NCBI RefSeq assembly: GCF_030272615.1
Contig: NC_081406.1
Location: 215,755,497-215,819,496, forward strand
Reading direction: 5' to 3'
Origin: Cryptomeria japonica
Lineage: Eukaryota > Streptophyta > Pinopsida > Cupressales > Cupressaceae
Length of the DNA: 64,000 nt
The notes beneath the pieces were generated by a model that worked only from the letters and a program-made list of their open reading frames with translations, was not told the DNA's origin and did no database searches. Each line of letters starts with the position of its first letter. Positions within the stretch are counted from its first letter, which is position 1. Below are positions 21,302-32,274 of this stretch, one piece after another. The translations under genes were made by a program, and so were the position numbers.

Positions 21302-22372
21302 TGTTAGGTCCCCGGGACAACTAAGAGGGGAGGGGTGAATCAGTTGTCTTATAATATTAAACCAAAAACCACTTAATCAAATTACTGTTTAATACTGGTG
21401 AAACACTCTGTGATATCGGTGAAACAAATTAACTGATAAATGCAATACCAGTAAAGATTAATGCATGAAACCAAAAGACAAAGTCATCCACAACACATAA
21501 CACCAATATTTGTATGTGGAAACCATGTAAGGGGAAAAACCATGGTGGGAAACCTTACCCACAGTCAGATGATACTACTGCAGATAGTAAGTGTACATAA
21601 ATGGGGTCTGCACATGCAGAAAGGCCAAGTGCCTAGAGCTCACTGCTCAAACACAAATGGGAGTTACACTGACTACAATTGGATGGTTAAATCCAATAAG
21701 AATGTACTGCTCAAAATTGCATCTTCATATGCTAGATTCAGTACCGGTGTAATGCTGATATACTTTCACAAAACCATAGCTTTACCTTCAAATGATGTCT
21801 TCGTGTATAGCTCTGCTAAATATCGCATATACCTTCACACACAACCTTCTTCACATTCCACATTCGATCTTACATTTAAGATCTTACATTTATACCATAA
21901 CCTAAGACCAATTATAGTAGGTTGGCTCTACAAGATATTACAATAAAATCATTTTACAAATAATACAATATCTGTTGCAATAACTAATTGAACATGTCGG
22001 CTCAATGCATTTACAACATTAATTAATTATCTCCATAGCGTGCCATGCTGATCTGGAAAAGTTAAACCTATCGGTGTAACCCTAGATAACCCTGGACCTA
22101 TTTGCTAGTAAAAGCAAATATACAAATATGAATATGTTGATAAACAACTTTCCAAGATATGATGTCCAAACAATGTCTTCGATATTACCAGGTATTTTCC
22201 ATGCCATTCCAAGTGTCGGTGATCACTATATCCTGTCGGTGAACCATATACCAATGACTATGCATTAGTCACTTGCTTGTCGGTGAATGTTGCTAGATCT
22301 CCAAGGTGGCAGAGTTGATAAGTGTTTAGTAAGTGTTGACATCAATGACAAAACTATACCAAAATACCAACA
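21302..22372 (-). repeat. Copia LTR D (5' LTR of element 3)
   Basis: On the minus strand it starts TGTTGGTATTTTGGTATAG and ends GGGGACCTAACA, then the primer site. It pairs with LTR C. The TG...CA ends are intact here. The GTTTG target duplication follows at 22373. Confidence 0.93.
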
Positions 22373-22843
22373 GTTTGAAGGTGATTATCAGAGCTTAACT
22401 GGTACTGAATCCAACATTGGAGATGCTATTTTGAGAAGTACATTATCATTGGATTTAACCATCCAACTGTAGTCAGTGTGACTTCTATTTCATGATTGAG
22501 CAGTGAGATCGAGGAGGTTGGCCTTTCTGCATGTGCACACATTATTTGTATACACATACTTTATCCAGTAGTATCATCTGATTGTGGGTAAGGTTTCCCA
22601 CAGTGGTTTTTCCCTTACAGGGTTTCCACGTACAAATCTTTGTGTTATGTGTTGAGGATGTTGTTTCTCTTTCTGTTTTATGCATTAAGCTTCACTAGTA
22701 TTAATATTAACTACTAATCTTTCAACTAGCATTAAGTTTGATTTACCAGTATTATGCATCATGTTTCATTAAGTTATATTTGGGTTGAAATTATTTGACA
22801 ACTGATTCACCCCCCCCTCTCAATTGCCTCCCAGGTCCTAACA
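22373..22843 (+). repeat. Copia LTR B, right part
   Basis: Begins with the duplicated GTTTG and continues AAGGTGATTATCAGAGCTTAAC, exactly where the left part stopped by comparison with LTR A (12712-13179). Ends GGTCCTAACA at 22843. Joined with 15684-16275 it makes a normal LTR of about 1.06 kb. Confidence 0.92.
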
Positions 22844-25287
22844 GATGCTTCTAAAATGGTAAAGGATGTTACACAAGGTTTGATGAATCTTAGTGGTATT
22901 GTTGCTAGTGTGATAGAAAGTTAATCAAAGGAGATACCAGTAGCTCACATTTCCCCTATGGCTACTTCTTTTGATTCTGATGATGATAGGGCAGTTGAAT
23001 TCAAGAGAGTAGACAAGAAGAAAAGAAAACCCTCACCAGTACCTGCTTCATCTCCCAAGAAGTAAAGGATGCAAAGAAATGAATAACAGGTTGTAAGAAA
23101 ACCTAGTGGTCTGAAGAAAAAAGTAACTCCAAAGAAGAAATCAGAACCTAAGGCACTGAATACTCTTACACCAGAAGAGTTGATCAATGAAATTACACAA
23201 GAAGGTAACCTTAGAAATGTGAATAAACTTTATCATTATTTCAAAGATTTGGATAAGGATACTATAGGGGAAAGCATTATTTTGCACCTTGATATCTACA
23301 AGAAAGTTCTTATTGAGGTTGTAGATGATCTACCTAATGATTTGTACTTAAGGTTAGAAGCTAAGAGGATGTCGGTAATGGAATTAGAGAAGAAATTAAA
23401 AGTAGAGGCTCTACTTGTTGTGCATCTTGTTAACTCCAAATAGGAAATTGATGACTTAATATCAGAAGCAAACAGAATAGTTTTTTTGAGTGGTCACCGA
23501 CAAGTTAGTCTTATGGCAGGCAGAGTAAAGGAAATTGCAGATGAAACAATAAACAAGTGGGATATATTTTTTGTGGAAAAAGAGAAGAAAGAAGAAAAGG
23601 ATAGATAGAAAATGGATAAATCTTTTGCATAGGTATATCAGAAGTTTAAAGGTAAAGGTAAAATTGGTAGTGTACCTGATATCACGGTCAAGGATAACCT
23701 TCCTCCACCGGCATGGGACACCTCACCAATAACTGTAGAGGCATCGATACAAACTGACAGTCAATCGAAAGAGAAGGCAGACAAAATGACACAAAATGAC
23801 ACTAATCCAGATTCAAACATTCATTTTACCATGAATGTGGATACTTAGGACTTCAATATTGTCATGGATAAGGAAACCATAGAGGCTAAGAAAACTAAAG
23901 TTACAAATATTGAGATCTCTGAGTCACTGGTCAATGCTGTTGACTCTCAGAACATTGAGATACCAGCTGAAGTTAAGGAAATAAATACTATCCCAGATGC
24001 TACTCATCTTAACATTGAGAAACCGGTAGAAGTACAAATAGAAGCACAAACTAAAACCAAAAAAGGACAAGAACAAATTATAGCTGAACCAACAGTCAAC
24101 AAGGTAGAAAGTAAGGATGATAGTAATGTTGAAAACAAAGTTGAAACATAGAGTGATCATAAGGAAGATATAGTGAATAAAGAAAAGGTCAATGATGGAA
24201 ACAAGATAGTAGTATTGGCTAATGTGCAGAAATCCGAAGATGAGAAGAAACCAATTGCAAAACTTCACACTCTGCCTAGCACTTCCACTATGGATTATAG
24301 ACCTACTAATGTGACATATGTACTTTTGGATTCCATAAAGAGGACCATAGATTGCAATGCCTTAGTATTTAAGGCCATTGATGATACTTTACCTATTTTA
24401 AAAATGATTGCACCGGCATGTAAAATTGATCATATTGATGGATCTTTAGGTAAATTGGACACATTGTCCAAATTCATTGCTTCAAATGTTCTAACTATAG
24501 ATAAAATAAATGAAGAGACTGTTAAGGAAAGGGTGAACAAGGAGAAAAGTGAATTCTTTGATAAGACTATCAAGGACTGTACTGAGCATATTGATTCCTT
24601 ATTATCGACACTTAATTCCACTATTTTGGAATATAAAGAATTGTATAAGAAAGAATGCAAGCCTCACAACCTAATAGAAGACATTAAGGAAGAGATTAAA
24701 AAAATGCAAAAAGAGATTGATGATGTAGTAGACAACATGATAGGCTCTTTAGAACTTACCTTAGTTTTTTATCAAGAAATGGCAGTTTTTGAGGAAAAGA
24801 TTGAAAAACTATAGAAAAAGAAAAAGCAAGGATAAGAATGAAGGCATGTGAGATGAAAAATAAACTTGGTCCTAGATTGGACAACCTTATAACACAGCAG
24901 ATTGAGTTGTCTAAGGCAACAATTCAAGGTGAAAGATCACCAGAGAAACAAATGCATTATCTAATCGGTATGATCCAACAGACTAAAACCATTATTTCTG
25001 ACAACACTAAATTCATGCAGGGTCTTAATTTGATTTTGGTGGGTATCTTTCAAATTGTACACAACTGGTTATAGGCTATGAGGTATAATTTTGAATTCTT
25101 TGACTTTTTTTGACATCCTTTGTCATTAATGTCAAAGGGGAGTAGTAGTATGGGAGAAAAATGTACAAAAAAGATCATTTTCTCAGGGGGAGCACTTTTA
25201 TTTTTGGATCAGTTTTGGACTTCATTTTTGGATATCAGTTTTTGGATTTTTCTCATGAGTGTTGCCATCAATGCCAAAGGGGGAGAT
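22844..25287 (+). pseudogene. ORF2-family protein, C-terminal two thirds, plus purine-rich 3' end (element 5)
   Basis: It is open in long runs (23180-23443, 23864-24151, 24173-24814, 24838-25074) with few stops. It begins mid-protein directly after LTR B. The order is a Lys/Pro-rich basic stretch (KKRKPSPVPASSPKK), then LTPEELINEITQEGNLRNVN and LHLDIYKKVLIEVVDDLPND. A long acidic, repeat-like Glu/Lys/Val/Thr region (23880-24150) follows. Last are VLLDSIKRTIDCNALVFKAI, AIDDTLPILKMIAPACKID and helical coiled-coil-like stretches. The same order is found at 50280-52080. I know no domain for it. It ends before AAAGGGGGAGATTGTTGG at 25276-25293. Confidence 0.75.
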
Positions 25288-26155
25288 TGTTGGCATTATA
25301 CACTCAGATGAGAATATTTGATTTTTTCATTGATGGCAACCAACTGGTAACATGGTTCATAGGTTACACCGACAACAGACATCATCTACCAACACCAATA
25401 GGCACAACAAGATTATTCTCACCGGCACCTAGTCTACACCAACATAAGATCTTACCAGCACTCTAAGCCGACATGGAAATTATATTGTTTTGTATTGTAA
25501 TTATATTATATAGTTGACATGATGTATTGTAAAGAATCATATATGTATGAGATCTTATAGGTCATTTTGTATGTAAGTAAAGTATGAATGTTATGTAAGC
25601 GAAGTAAGGATATGTAATTAGGTAATGAATATGAGAGTGAATATCTATATATGCATTTTGATGTAATAATTTTATGAGAGAATAAGAGAAGAGCAGAGTG
25701 AATCAGAATATGGTAGAGGTATTTGACAGAGCTTAAACTGGTACTAAATCCAACATTACAGATGCTATTTTGAGTAGTACATTGTCATTAGATGTAATCA
25801 TCCAATTTTGTAGTCAGTGTGACTCCTTTTTATGATTGAATAGTGAGCTCTAGGCTGTTGGCCTTCCTGCATGTGTAGGCCCCTATTGTATAAGTAATAT
25901 TTATTTCATTGGCTAGTGAGTAAATATTGTGGGTCACAAATCCCACTGAGGTTTTTCCCCTACCAGGTTTCCTCACCAAAAATATTTGTGTTATGGTGTG
26001 CATTGATGGTTATACTGTTATTTATTTTTATTGCTTTATTGCTTGTTTACTGGTACATTAATTTGGGTTGTAAAGTTGCAAACAAGTTTAAATCTTTCAA
26101 TTACCAGTTAGACACTAATTCACCCCGCCCCCCTCTTAGTGTCTTTGGGACTGAC
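25288..26155 (+). repeat. Copia-like LTR I (3' LTR of element 5)
   Basis: Starts TGTTGGCATTATAC directly after the purine tract GCCAAAGGGGGAGAT. It carries the landmarks of the gag-ORF2 LTRs: CATTGATGGCAACC, GTGAGCTCTAGG, GCATGTGTAGGCCCC and GTGGGTCACAAATCCCAC. It ends in a C-run then CTTTGGGACTGAC near 26155. The last bases are altered (expected CTAACA), so the right boundary is uncertain by a few bases. RT sequence of element 4 follows at once. Confidence 0.82.
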
Positions 26156-26156
26156 T

Positions 26157-27488
26157 AAGTATCTAAAAATTATCAAAAGGAAGGAATTGATTATGGAGAT
26201 AGTTTTGCACCTGTCGCTAGGATTGAAGCTATAAGATTATTTCTTGCCTATGCTGCTTATAAAAACTACAAAGTTTATTAGATGGATGTTAAATGTGTAT
26301 TTTTTAATGGGTATCTTGATGAGGAATTTTATATTGAGAAACTTGATGGATTTTCACTATCAGATGATACAGATATGGTTTGCAAGCTAGGGAAAGCTTT
26401 ATATGGATTGAAAGAAGCACCTGTAGCTTGGTATGCAAAGTTGGATAAATATCTTTTGAAGCTTGGTTTTACTAAGGGAAGTTCTTAAAGTAATTTATAT
26501 TATAAAATCATTGATGATGATATACTAATTATTGAAGTATTTGTTGATGACATTATTTTTGGAGGTGAAGATAAATTATGCATAAAATTTTCTAAGAATA
26601 TGGAGAAAGAATTTGAGATGTCTATGATTGGTGAGATGAAATTTTTCTTAGGTTTGCAAATTACTTAGACTGACAAAGGTACTTTCATCTGTCAAACTAA
26701 ATATGCTAAGGAATTGTTGAAGAAATTTGGTATGGGAGATTCTAAACCAGTAAGTACTCCTATGGTTACAAGTGAGAAATTGAGAAGAAAAGATGTTTCT
26801 GCATAGATAAATCCTACAAGATACAAATATTTGATTGAAGGTTTTCTTTATTTGACTCATAGGCCTGACATTATGAATGTTATTTGTATTATTTCAAGAT
26901 TTCAAAGTGATCCTAGATAAAATCATGATGGCGGTGAAAAGGATTTTCAGATACTTGCAAGGTACATCAGAATATGGCTTGTGGTACCCTAAGGATGATA
27001 AATTTAATTTATGTACATATACAAATGGTTATTGGGATGGAGATGTTGATGACTAGAAAAGCACTCTCGATGGAGCTTTCTCTCTTGGAAATAAGTTGAT
27101 TTCATGGATCAGCAAGAAACAGTCATGTGCTTCTTTATCTACTATTGAAACTAAGTATGTTGCTTTTTCTACTACTTGTACACAAGTTTTATGGATGAAG
27201 CAAATGTTAAAGGATATAAAGGTGGATTGTGATGCACCAGTAGTTATTCACTATGATAACTCTACTGCTATTGATATATCAAAGAATTTGGTATTTCATT
27301 CTAAAAAAAGGCACATATCTATCAAGTATAACTTTTTGAAGGAAAAGGTGGAAGCAAACAAAGTTAAACTGGTTTATGTGAACACTAAAGATTAGATTGC
27401 AGATATATTCACTAAACCTTTGCCCAAGGAATCATTTGAGTACCTAAGAGATAGATTGGGAGTTTCTGTCCCTCTAGTAGAGACTTGA
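26157..27488 (+). pseudogene. Copia RT-RNase H fragment (element 4)
   Basis: Starts mid-RT ([19 protein letters not shown]), then a TAG for Gln before MDVKCVFFNG, then DMVCKLGKALYGLKEAPVAWY. The catalytic VFVDDIIFGGEDKL is at about 26537-26570, followed by [21 protein letters not shown] (Gln position), TDKGTFICQTKYAKELLKKF and YLTHRPDIMNVI. A frameshift at about 26925 damages the start of RNase H. From 27096 it is open again (SWISKKQSCASLSTIETKYV, HYDNSTAIDISKNLV) to DIFTKPLPKESFEYL and TGA at 27486-27488. A different copia subfamily from elements 1-3, judging from many substitutions. Confidence 0.9.
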
Positions 27489-27898
27489 TTGATGCAGTTT
27501 GGCATCAGTCTGGCATGCACTATCATAAATACTATTCATTATGCCACTGATGTGGGATGCTACTGCTCAGGGGAGTAGTTAGCTTTGTGATTCAATGGTT
27601 TGTGTTTTTGCTTTGATATTTTGGTCAGATTTTTTGCATTGATGTCAAAGGGGGAGAGATATTGATGTGAAAATGACAAAGGTAGAAAAAGAAAAATTCA
27701 TAGGGGGAGATATATGAATAAAAAAAGTAAAGGGAGAGATATAAAAAAGAAAAAATCAAAGGGGGAGAGATATTGACATTCAAAGCTGTATGTGTGAGAT
27801 TGTTGGTTGTCTTCCATTGGGAGAGAATTGTTTGGAATTTCTTGGTACTTAGATCATTTTTCACATCTAGTGTTGCCATCACTGCCAAAGGGGGAGAT
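27489..27898 (+). other. Element 4 3' untranslated region with five purine tracts
   Basis: AAGGGGGAGA-type tracts occur at about 27648-27659, 27703-27713, 27729-27740, 27758-27770 and at the LTR border 27887-27897. Between them are short A-rich spacers, so the tract seems to have been locally duplicated. CTCAGGGGAGTAG lies near 27570. No coding content. Confidence 0.75.
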
Positions 27899-28527
27899 TT
27901 TTGGCCATTTGGTGTAATTGATTATGTGTTGCATTGATATTTTGTCATTGATGCCAACACTACCTATTTGGATGCTTTACCGGCACCCTTCTAGTCCCGG
28001 TAGGTTGACTGGTTTCTGGTTGATCTAGATCCGGGATGATCCAGTAGGCTCTGGTATAGTTTGGTGATTGAATTGGCTTGTTCATGATACTCATGATCAT
28101 ATTTCGTTAGTTGGTTTTGGTCTAGTGATTAGATGCTATCTTGCTTACTTAGAAGATTGGTTTCTAGTTCCCGCGAGGGTTTCACCACAGAGCTTTTTGT
28201 AGACATCTTTGATGAATTGCATAAATGGTGTTGATGCAACTTCTAGTGGAGTTTTAGGATGTTGTTGGTGATCATGTTAGAGACTTGGCGGATGGAGATC
28301 ATTGTTGTAGCATGTGGACCTATATTGGGTCTCAGTTGATCTAGGTTATGGACTGACTTTAATGTAACATATGGATTGGACCTATCAATGTATTTCCGAG
28401 ATGTCTTATGTGTTGGATATTATTTGTTTGGTCTAAGGCCAACATGGTTTGTAATTATGTAATTGGTTTATTGTTTGTTGGCCGACCTGATTGTTTATGG
28501 TTGAGGGTTTGTATATATAGAAGTAAT
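27899..28527 (+). repeat. Copia LTR J, left part (3' LTR of element 4, interrupted)
   Basis: Follows the border purine tract. It starts with a mutated TGTTGG (TTTTTGGCC) and has the landmark TTTTGTCATTGATGCCAACACT. It stops at 28527, where element K begins with TGTAGATG. Its right part continues at 38676. Confidence 0.82.
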
Positions 28528-29783
28528 TGTAGATGTCTAAAAATGGTCAACGCTTGTGGAGTCATACTTTAACATTTGCGCATTGCCTTATTTTAGGGTT
28601 CTTGCATCGCATTAACATTTCTTCTATGTTGCACACTTCGTCTTTATCATTTGCGAGCATTGAGTCCTTCTTCTACATTCCTCATTTTTCTTGCTTTCGA
28701 ATTAGGTCTTGTCGATAGCAATCTTTAGTCATGATTTTGGTCGATCTTATCCTGTTGCATCATGGTGCATGCTCATTTATCATCATTTTGGACATCGTCA
28801 ATCCTAATCGATGATAGAATTAGGGTTTTATCCTCTTGTCAATCTTTCAATCACCTTTAGCTTGTTAGTAATCATTTGCGATTATCAATTTGTCAGTCTT
28901 GTCATTTTGCCATCGATTCATCATCGATACTTGTCCTTTTCAATCATGTCAATTTGGATCAATTAGTCATTGTTCCTCATCAATTGGTGCCTATCAATTT
29001 GATCTCCTTGTCAATCTTGGTCAATTTGTCATTGATTTTTCTCAACCAATCTCAATCATTCATCAACATTGGTCCTTTGTCAATCAAAATCATGATTGGA
29101 CCTACATTAATTTCTTGTTGGCTTGACCTAATTCCTTGTCCTCTTGTTTCTAGGGTTTTATGATTTGTTCATTTAATCCTTTCCTTCTTCTTTGTGGGTT
29201 AAATAAATCTATTTATTTATTCCTAGGTCTCTTTCATGAATTAATTAATGGATGAAAACCTATTAATTAATTCACCTAATTTCTATTTCATCTTTTTCCT
29301 TAATTTTCTAATTTGCTAATTTCTCCTAATTCCTAATTTCTATTTCAATCTTGTCATAATTTGTCATACACCTTGCATAGAAATTGTCATACATTTGTCA
29401 TAATTTTGCCATTCTTGATTTGAATTTCCTTTCAAATCTCTTCATGCTAATCTTGTCCTCTCTCCAATTTGTCTATAAATTGGATGATTTTCTTCTTTGG
29501 GGGAATCAATCACATTTTCGAGTAACCTTATGCTACGAATTTCATTTCTCAACAACTTGCTTTCCACTTGTAGGTGATATCCACATCAAATTTGAATGTG
29601 AAAGAAGAACAATGGAGCCACATGAAGGAGATATCTACATCGGTTTGCTTTGATTTCATTTGATTTGAATATCTTGTCTTTATGTCTTCATTGATTGGAT
29701 TGGGATTGCTTTGATTGCATCTTTAGGTTTTGTGGTTGTCCTAATTGCTATTGTTTTGATGATTTTCAATTTGCTGATCTACA
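28528..29783 (+). repeat. Element K 5' LTR
   Basis: TGTAGATGTCTAAAAATGG... to TTGCTGATCTACA. It aligns along its whole length with 37410-38675 (1256 versus 1266 bases) with scattered substitutions and a few small indels. One is an extra stretch in the 3' copy near 38449-38460. Long runs of TTGTCAATC-type phrases and a 12-bp perfect hairpin (29238-29273) lie inside. Confidence 0.94.
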
Positions 29784-29786
29784 TTT

Positions 29787-29804
29787 TGGTGAACCCGACG
29801 TGAA
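29787..29804 (+). other. Element K primer binding site
   Basis: TGGTGAACCCGACGTGAA starts three bases after the LTR end ATCTACA. It begins TGG, as needed to pair with a tRNA CCA end. Its sequence is not the initiator-Met site of the copia elements. I do not identify the tRNA with certainty. Confidence 0.7.
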
Positions 29805-29896
29805 ATAACCCCTTAACAATGTTTTGAGTGCTTTTGAGTTGTTTGCAAGTGAAAAACTCAAGAAACAAGGTGACTCAGAGCTTTCTGGACACTTTT

Positions 29897-30012
29897 GCGC
29901 CTGTGTTCACATTTTTTGCGCCTGTGTTTGAGTTTTCTGTGCCTGTGTTTGAGTTTGCTGCGCCTGTGTTGATTGGTTATGCGCTTGTGTTGAGGCATTC
30001 TGCACCTGTGCA
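29897..30012 (+). repeat. 21-bp tandem repeat in the leader of K (core GCGCCTGTGTT)
   Basis: Copies of G(C/T)GC(C/T)TGTGTT start at 29897, 29918, 29939, 29960 and 29981, and a partial GCACCTGTG at 30002: a constant 21-bp step. In frame this encodes a 7-residue repeat around F-A-P-V-F-E-F within a 67-codon ORF (29828-30031). The reverse complement of the core recurs with the same 21-bp step at 36811-36860. Confidence 0.88.
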
Positions 30013-30031
30013 AGGGCAGAAACAAAGGTGA

Positions 30032-31739
30032 AATCAGTTGTTTTTATTTGCAAATTTGTTTGTTTTCATTCTGTTTCTTGCATTCTGGTTTTTCTTTGGT
30101 GCTAATTCTCTGTGCAACATCTTGGCATTATGTGTGATGAAGACTAAAAATGCAACTACTAATGAATCTTATGTAGGATGCGGTCAAAGACTCTCATTAA
30201 AACATCTTGCTTGCAATTTTTAAAGTAGTTGCACATTTCATTTCTTAAAGGTTAATGAACACCATGCATGCTTTGTTTGTTTTTAATTTGATTGCATGTT
30301 TTAATCCTTAGAACTGGGCCTGCCTCCTGATTTTCCTGGCACTTCACACAGGCATTGGTGAGAGGGAACAACCGAAAGTGGTGACAGGCTAAAGCCAAGC
30401 TCTTTCGAACCACTCTAAATAACTGTGGATGCAACAAAAGTTGTAGACAATGGGTGCTGGAATGGTATTGCGATGATTTATTCACCGGATCAATACCCAC
30501 CCGAACGGATGCCCTTACTAGAATCTCTTGTTTTTAGATGCCAAAATCCTTCTATCTGTTGGCTCAGGCATTGTGATACGCGCATGCTGAAGACACCTCT
30601 CATGTACTCCTCAGTTAGAGATAGCAAGTTCTTAGGAAGTGATGCCCCTTGAACTCAAAGCTTGGTATGCCCAAGAAGTGAGTGCACTATAAGGGGGAGC
30701 CAGTACTACCAAGCGTCTAGCTATTCGGCTGAGTGTTGTATTTTATGGTTAGAGGATTCAACAAATATTGCCCTTGCCAGCCATAGGATTTGTTGTGAAT
30801 GTGCTTGATTGTCTTGAGTCAAAGTCAAACAAACATTTTGTCTTCCGTGATTGTCAAAAGTTAAATCAAAAACAAAATTTCAAAAGTGCTCAAATCAACT
30901 TGGGTTTTCAAAATCAACAACCTTGAATTCAAAACAAAATCCAAACAAAAGTCCAAATTTGTCCAAGTATTCATCCAACATTTGAACATGGCTTGTCAAG
31001 ACATTGAATATCTTTGTTTCAAAATTCATGTCACTTTACGCTAGGTTTTGCATAGTCCAACTTAGGTCCTAGGACATATTGTCATCTCCCTTCATTTTAG
31101 TCCTTTTCATTGCAAGCGTCTTCATTTTGCACTTAGGTTCAAAATCATTTCCCTAATTTTGCATTTCATTGTCATATCTAAGCTAGATTTCCATTTAGGT
31201 GACATTCGTACATTATCCTTGTCATGCTAAAATTAGGTCTTTCATAGGTTGCATTTTGCATATTCCAAGTCATTGGTCTTTGCATATCCTTATCATTGTA
31301 TTGTCATCTTGTCTTGGCTTCATCTTGTCATATCATATCCTTAGATCATTTTCATGTCATATCCTAAGTCATTGTCATAATAATTGCCTTCTTGCATTTA
31401 GTCTCAAAAATTTGGTTTGTCAAAATTGAAAAATCAAAACTTTGGATGATACGCTAAGTTGTTGTTAAGGAGTCTTGACCTTGTCTAAAATTTGTCCTTT
31501 CATTAATATCATTTTTGTCAAACCTAGCTTAGTATCCAAGCATATAGGTGAGACATTGTCAATTTGTCCTATTTTCATTTGGTCCTTTGTCCTTTAAGGT
31601 CTTCACTTCATTTCAACTTCCCAAAGTTGAGTCTTTAGGTTTGCATTCCAAAAATTTTGTCAAAATCTTGAAAAACAACAAAAGCATAGGTTGCATTCTT
31701 GCCATAGATTGCATTTTCATCTATTTAGGTGTCATTTAG
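30032..31739 (+). other. Element K leader, non-coding
   Basis: No ORF with recognisable content. The stretch 30300-30720 is of higher complexity and less AT-rich than its surroundings. From about 30830 to 31740 it is made of short phrases of the type CATTTTGTCATATC/TTAGGTC, low in complexity. It corresponds to the long untranslated leader between primer site and gag in large gypsy-type elements. Confidence 0.5.
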
Positions 31740-32150
31740 TTGCATATCATACATCATCCTTTTAAAATAAAAAAAATCCCAAAGGTATTGCATTTACATA
31801 GTGACATGCCTATTGAAACAAGGTCAAAATCTAAGAAGATGGGCAAACCAACATATCAACCTATTGACAACGTATCAAACTCACAGTTTCAACCTAGTCA
31901 AACAATACAAATTGAAGGTTCGTCAAACACATCATTACCACAATATGGAATGGTTCAACTTGGACCACCTCCATTATATGAGCCAGTGTTTGTACCCATG
32001 AAACCGGGATATGGGAGTGTTCCACCAACGCCAAGGGAAAATGCACCTTTTGACTGGAATCAACTGAACCTGCAACATGAAATTCAAACTCAAACTTTTT
32101 ATGATGAAACAAGTCTCCAAATACAAAAAATAGAGGAGAAACTAGCTTGA
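31740..32150 (+). CDS. Element K gag-like Pro/Gln-rich ORF, N-terminal part
   Basis: An open run ends at TGA 32148-32150. The likely start is the ATG near 31805 (MPIETRSKSKKMGKPTYQPI). The product is rich in Pro, Gln and Ser (PPPLYEPVFVPMKPGYGSVPP) and ends in a helical stretch (NLQHEIQTQTFYDETSLQIQ). The reading can be continued past the stop (KNNEKIRSQISKTFKKFQGP) to about 32260. Position after a long leader and before the polymerase-less interior suggests a reduced gag. No zinc knuckle or protease site is seen, so the gag assignment is inference from place only. Confidence 0.4.
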   Translation: MHIIHHPFKIKKIPKVLHLHSDMPIETRSKSKKMGKPTYQPIDNVSNSQFQPSQTIQIEGSSNTSLPQYGMVQLGPPPLYEPVFVPMKPGYGSVPPTPRENAPFDWNQLNLQHEIQTQTFYDETSLQIQKIEEKLA

Positions 32151-32274
32151 GAAACAAAGATCATTGAACAAAAGGTGAAAAACAATGAGAAGATTAGATC
32201 CCAAATTTCCAAAACATTTAAAAAATTTCAAGGTCCATACTTAAACTTTGAGCCAATTGATGTAAGATCTCTTC

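Larger units (their letters stand above)
16276..22372 (-). mobile_element. Copia element 3, complete but internally deleted, nested in LTR B
   Basis: A minus-strand element bounded by TGTTAGG (16276, complement of the CCTAACA end) and CCAACA (22372, complement of the TGTTGG start). Both sides carry the 5-bp duplication GTTTG (16271-16275 and 22373-22377), a perfect retroviral-type target site. It has two LTRs of about 1.06 kb, a primer site, gag, PR, a truncated integrase, RT and RNase H, and a purine tract. The integrase core is deleted and there are stops, so it is non-autonomous. Confidence 0.95.

Noticed and set aside
29897..30012. Regular 21-bp repeats resembling a CRISPR array
   Set aside because: There are no unique spacers, the repeats are contiguous, and the DNA is clearly a plant retrotransposon leader.
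30252..30652. Possible small genes on either strand in the K leader
   Set aside because: Frames are short, overlap on opposite strands and have no recognised content; the region is a long retrotransposon leader.
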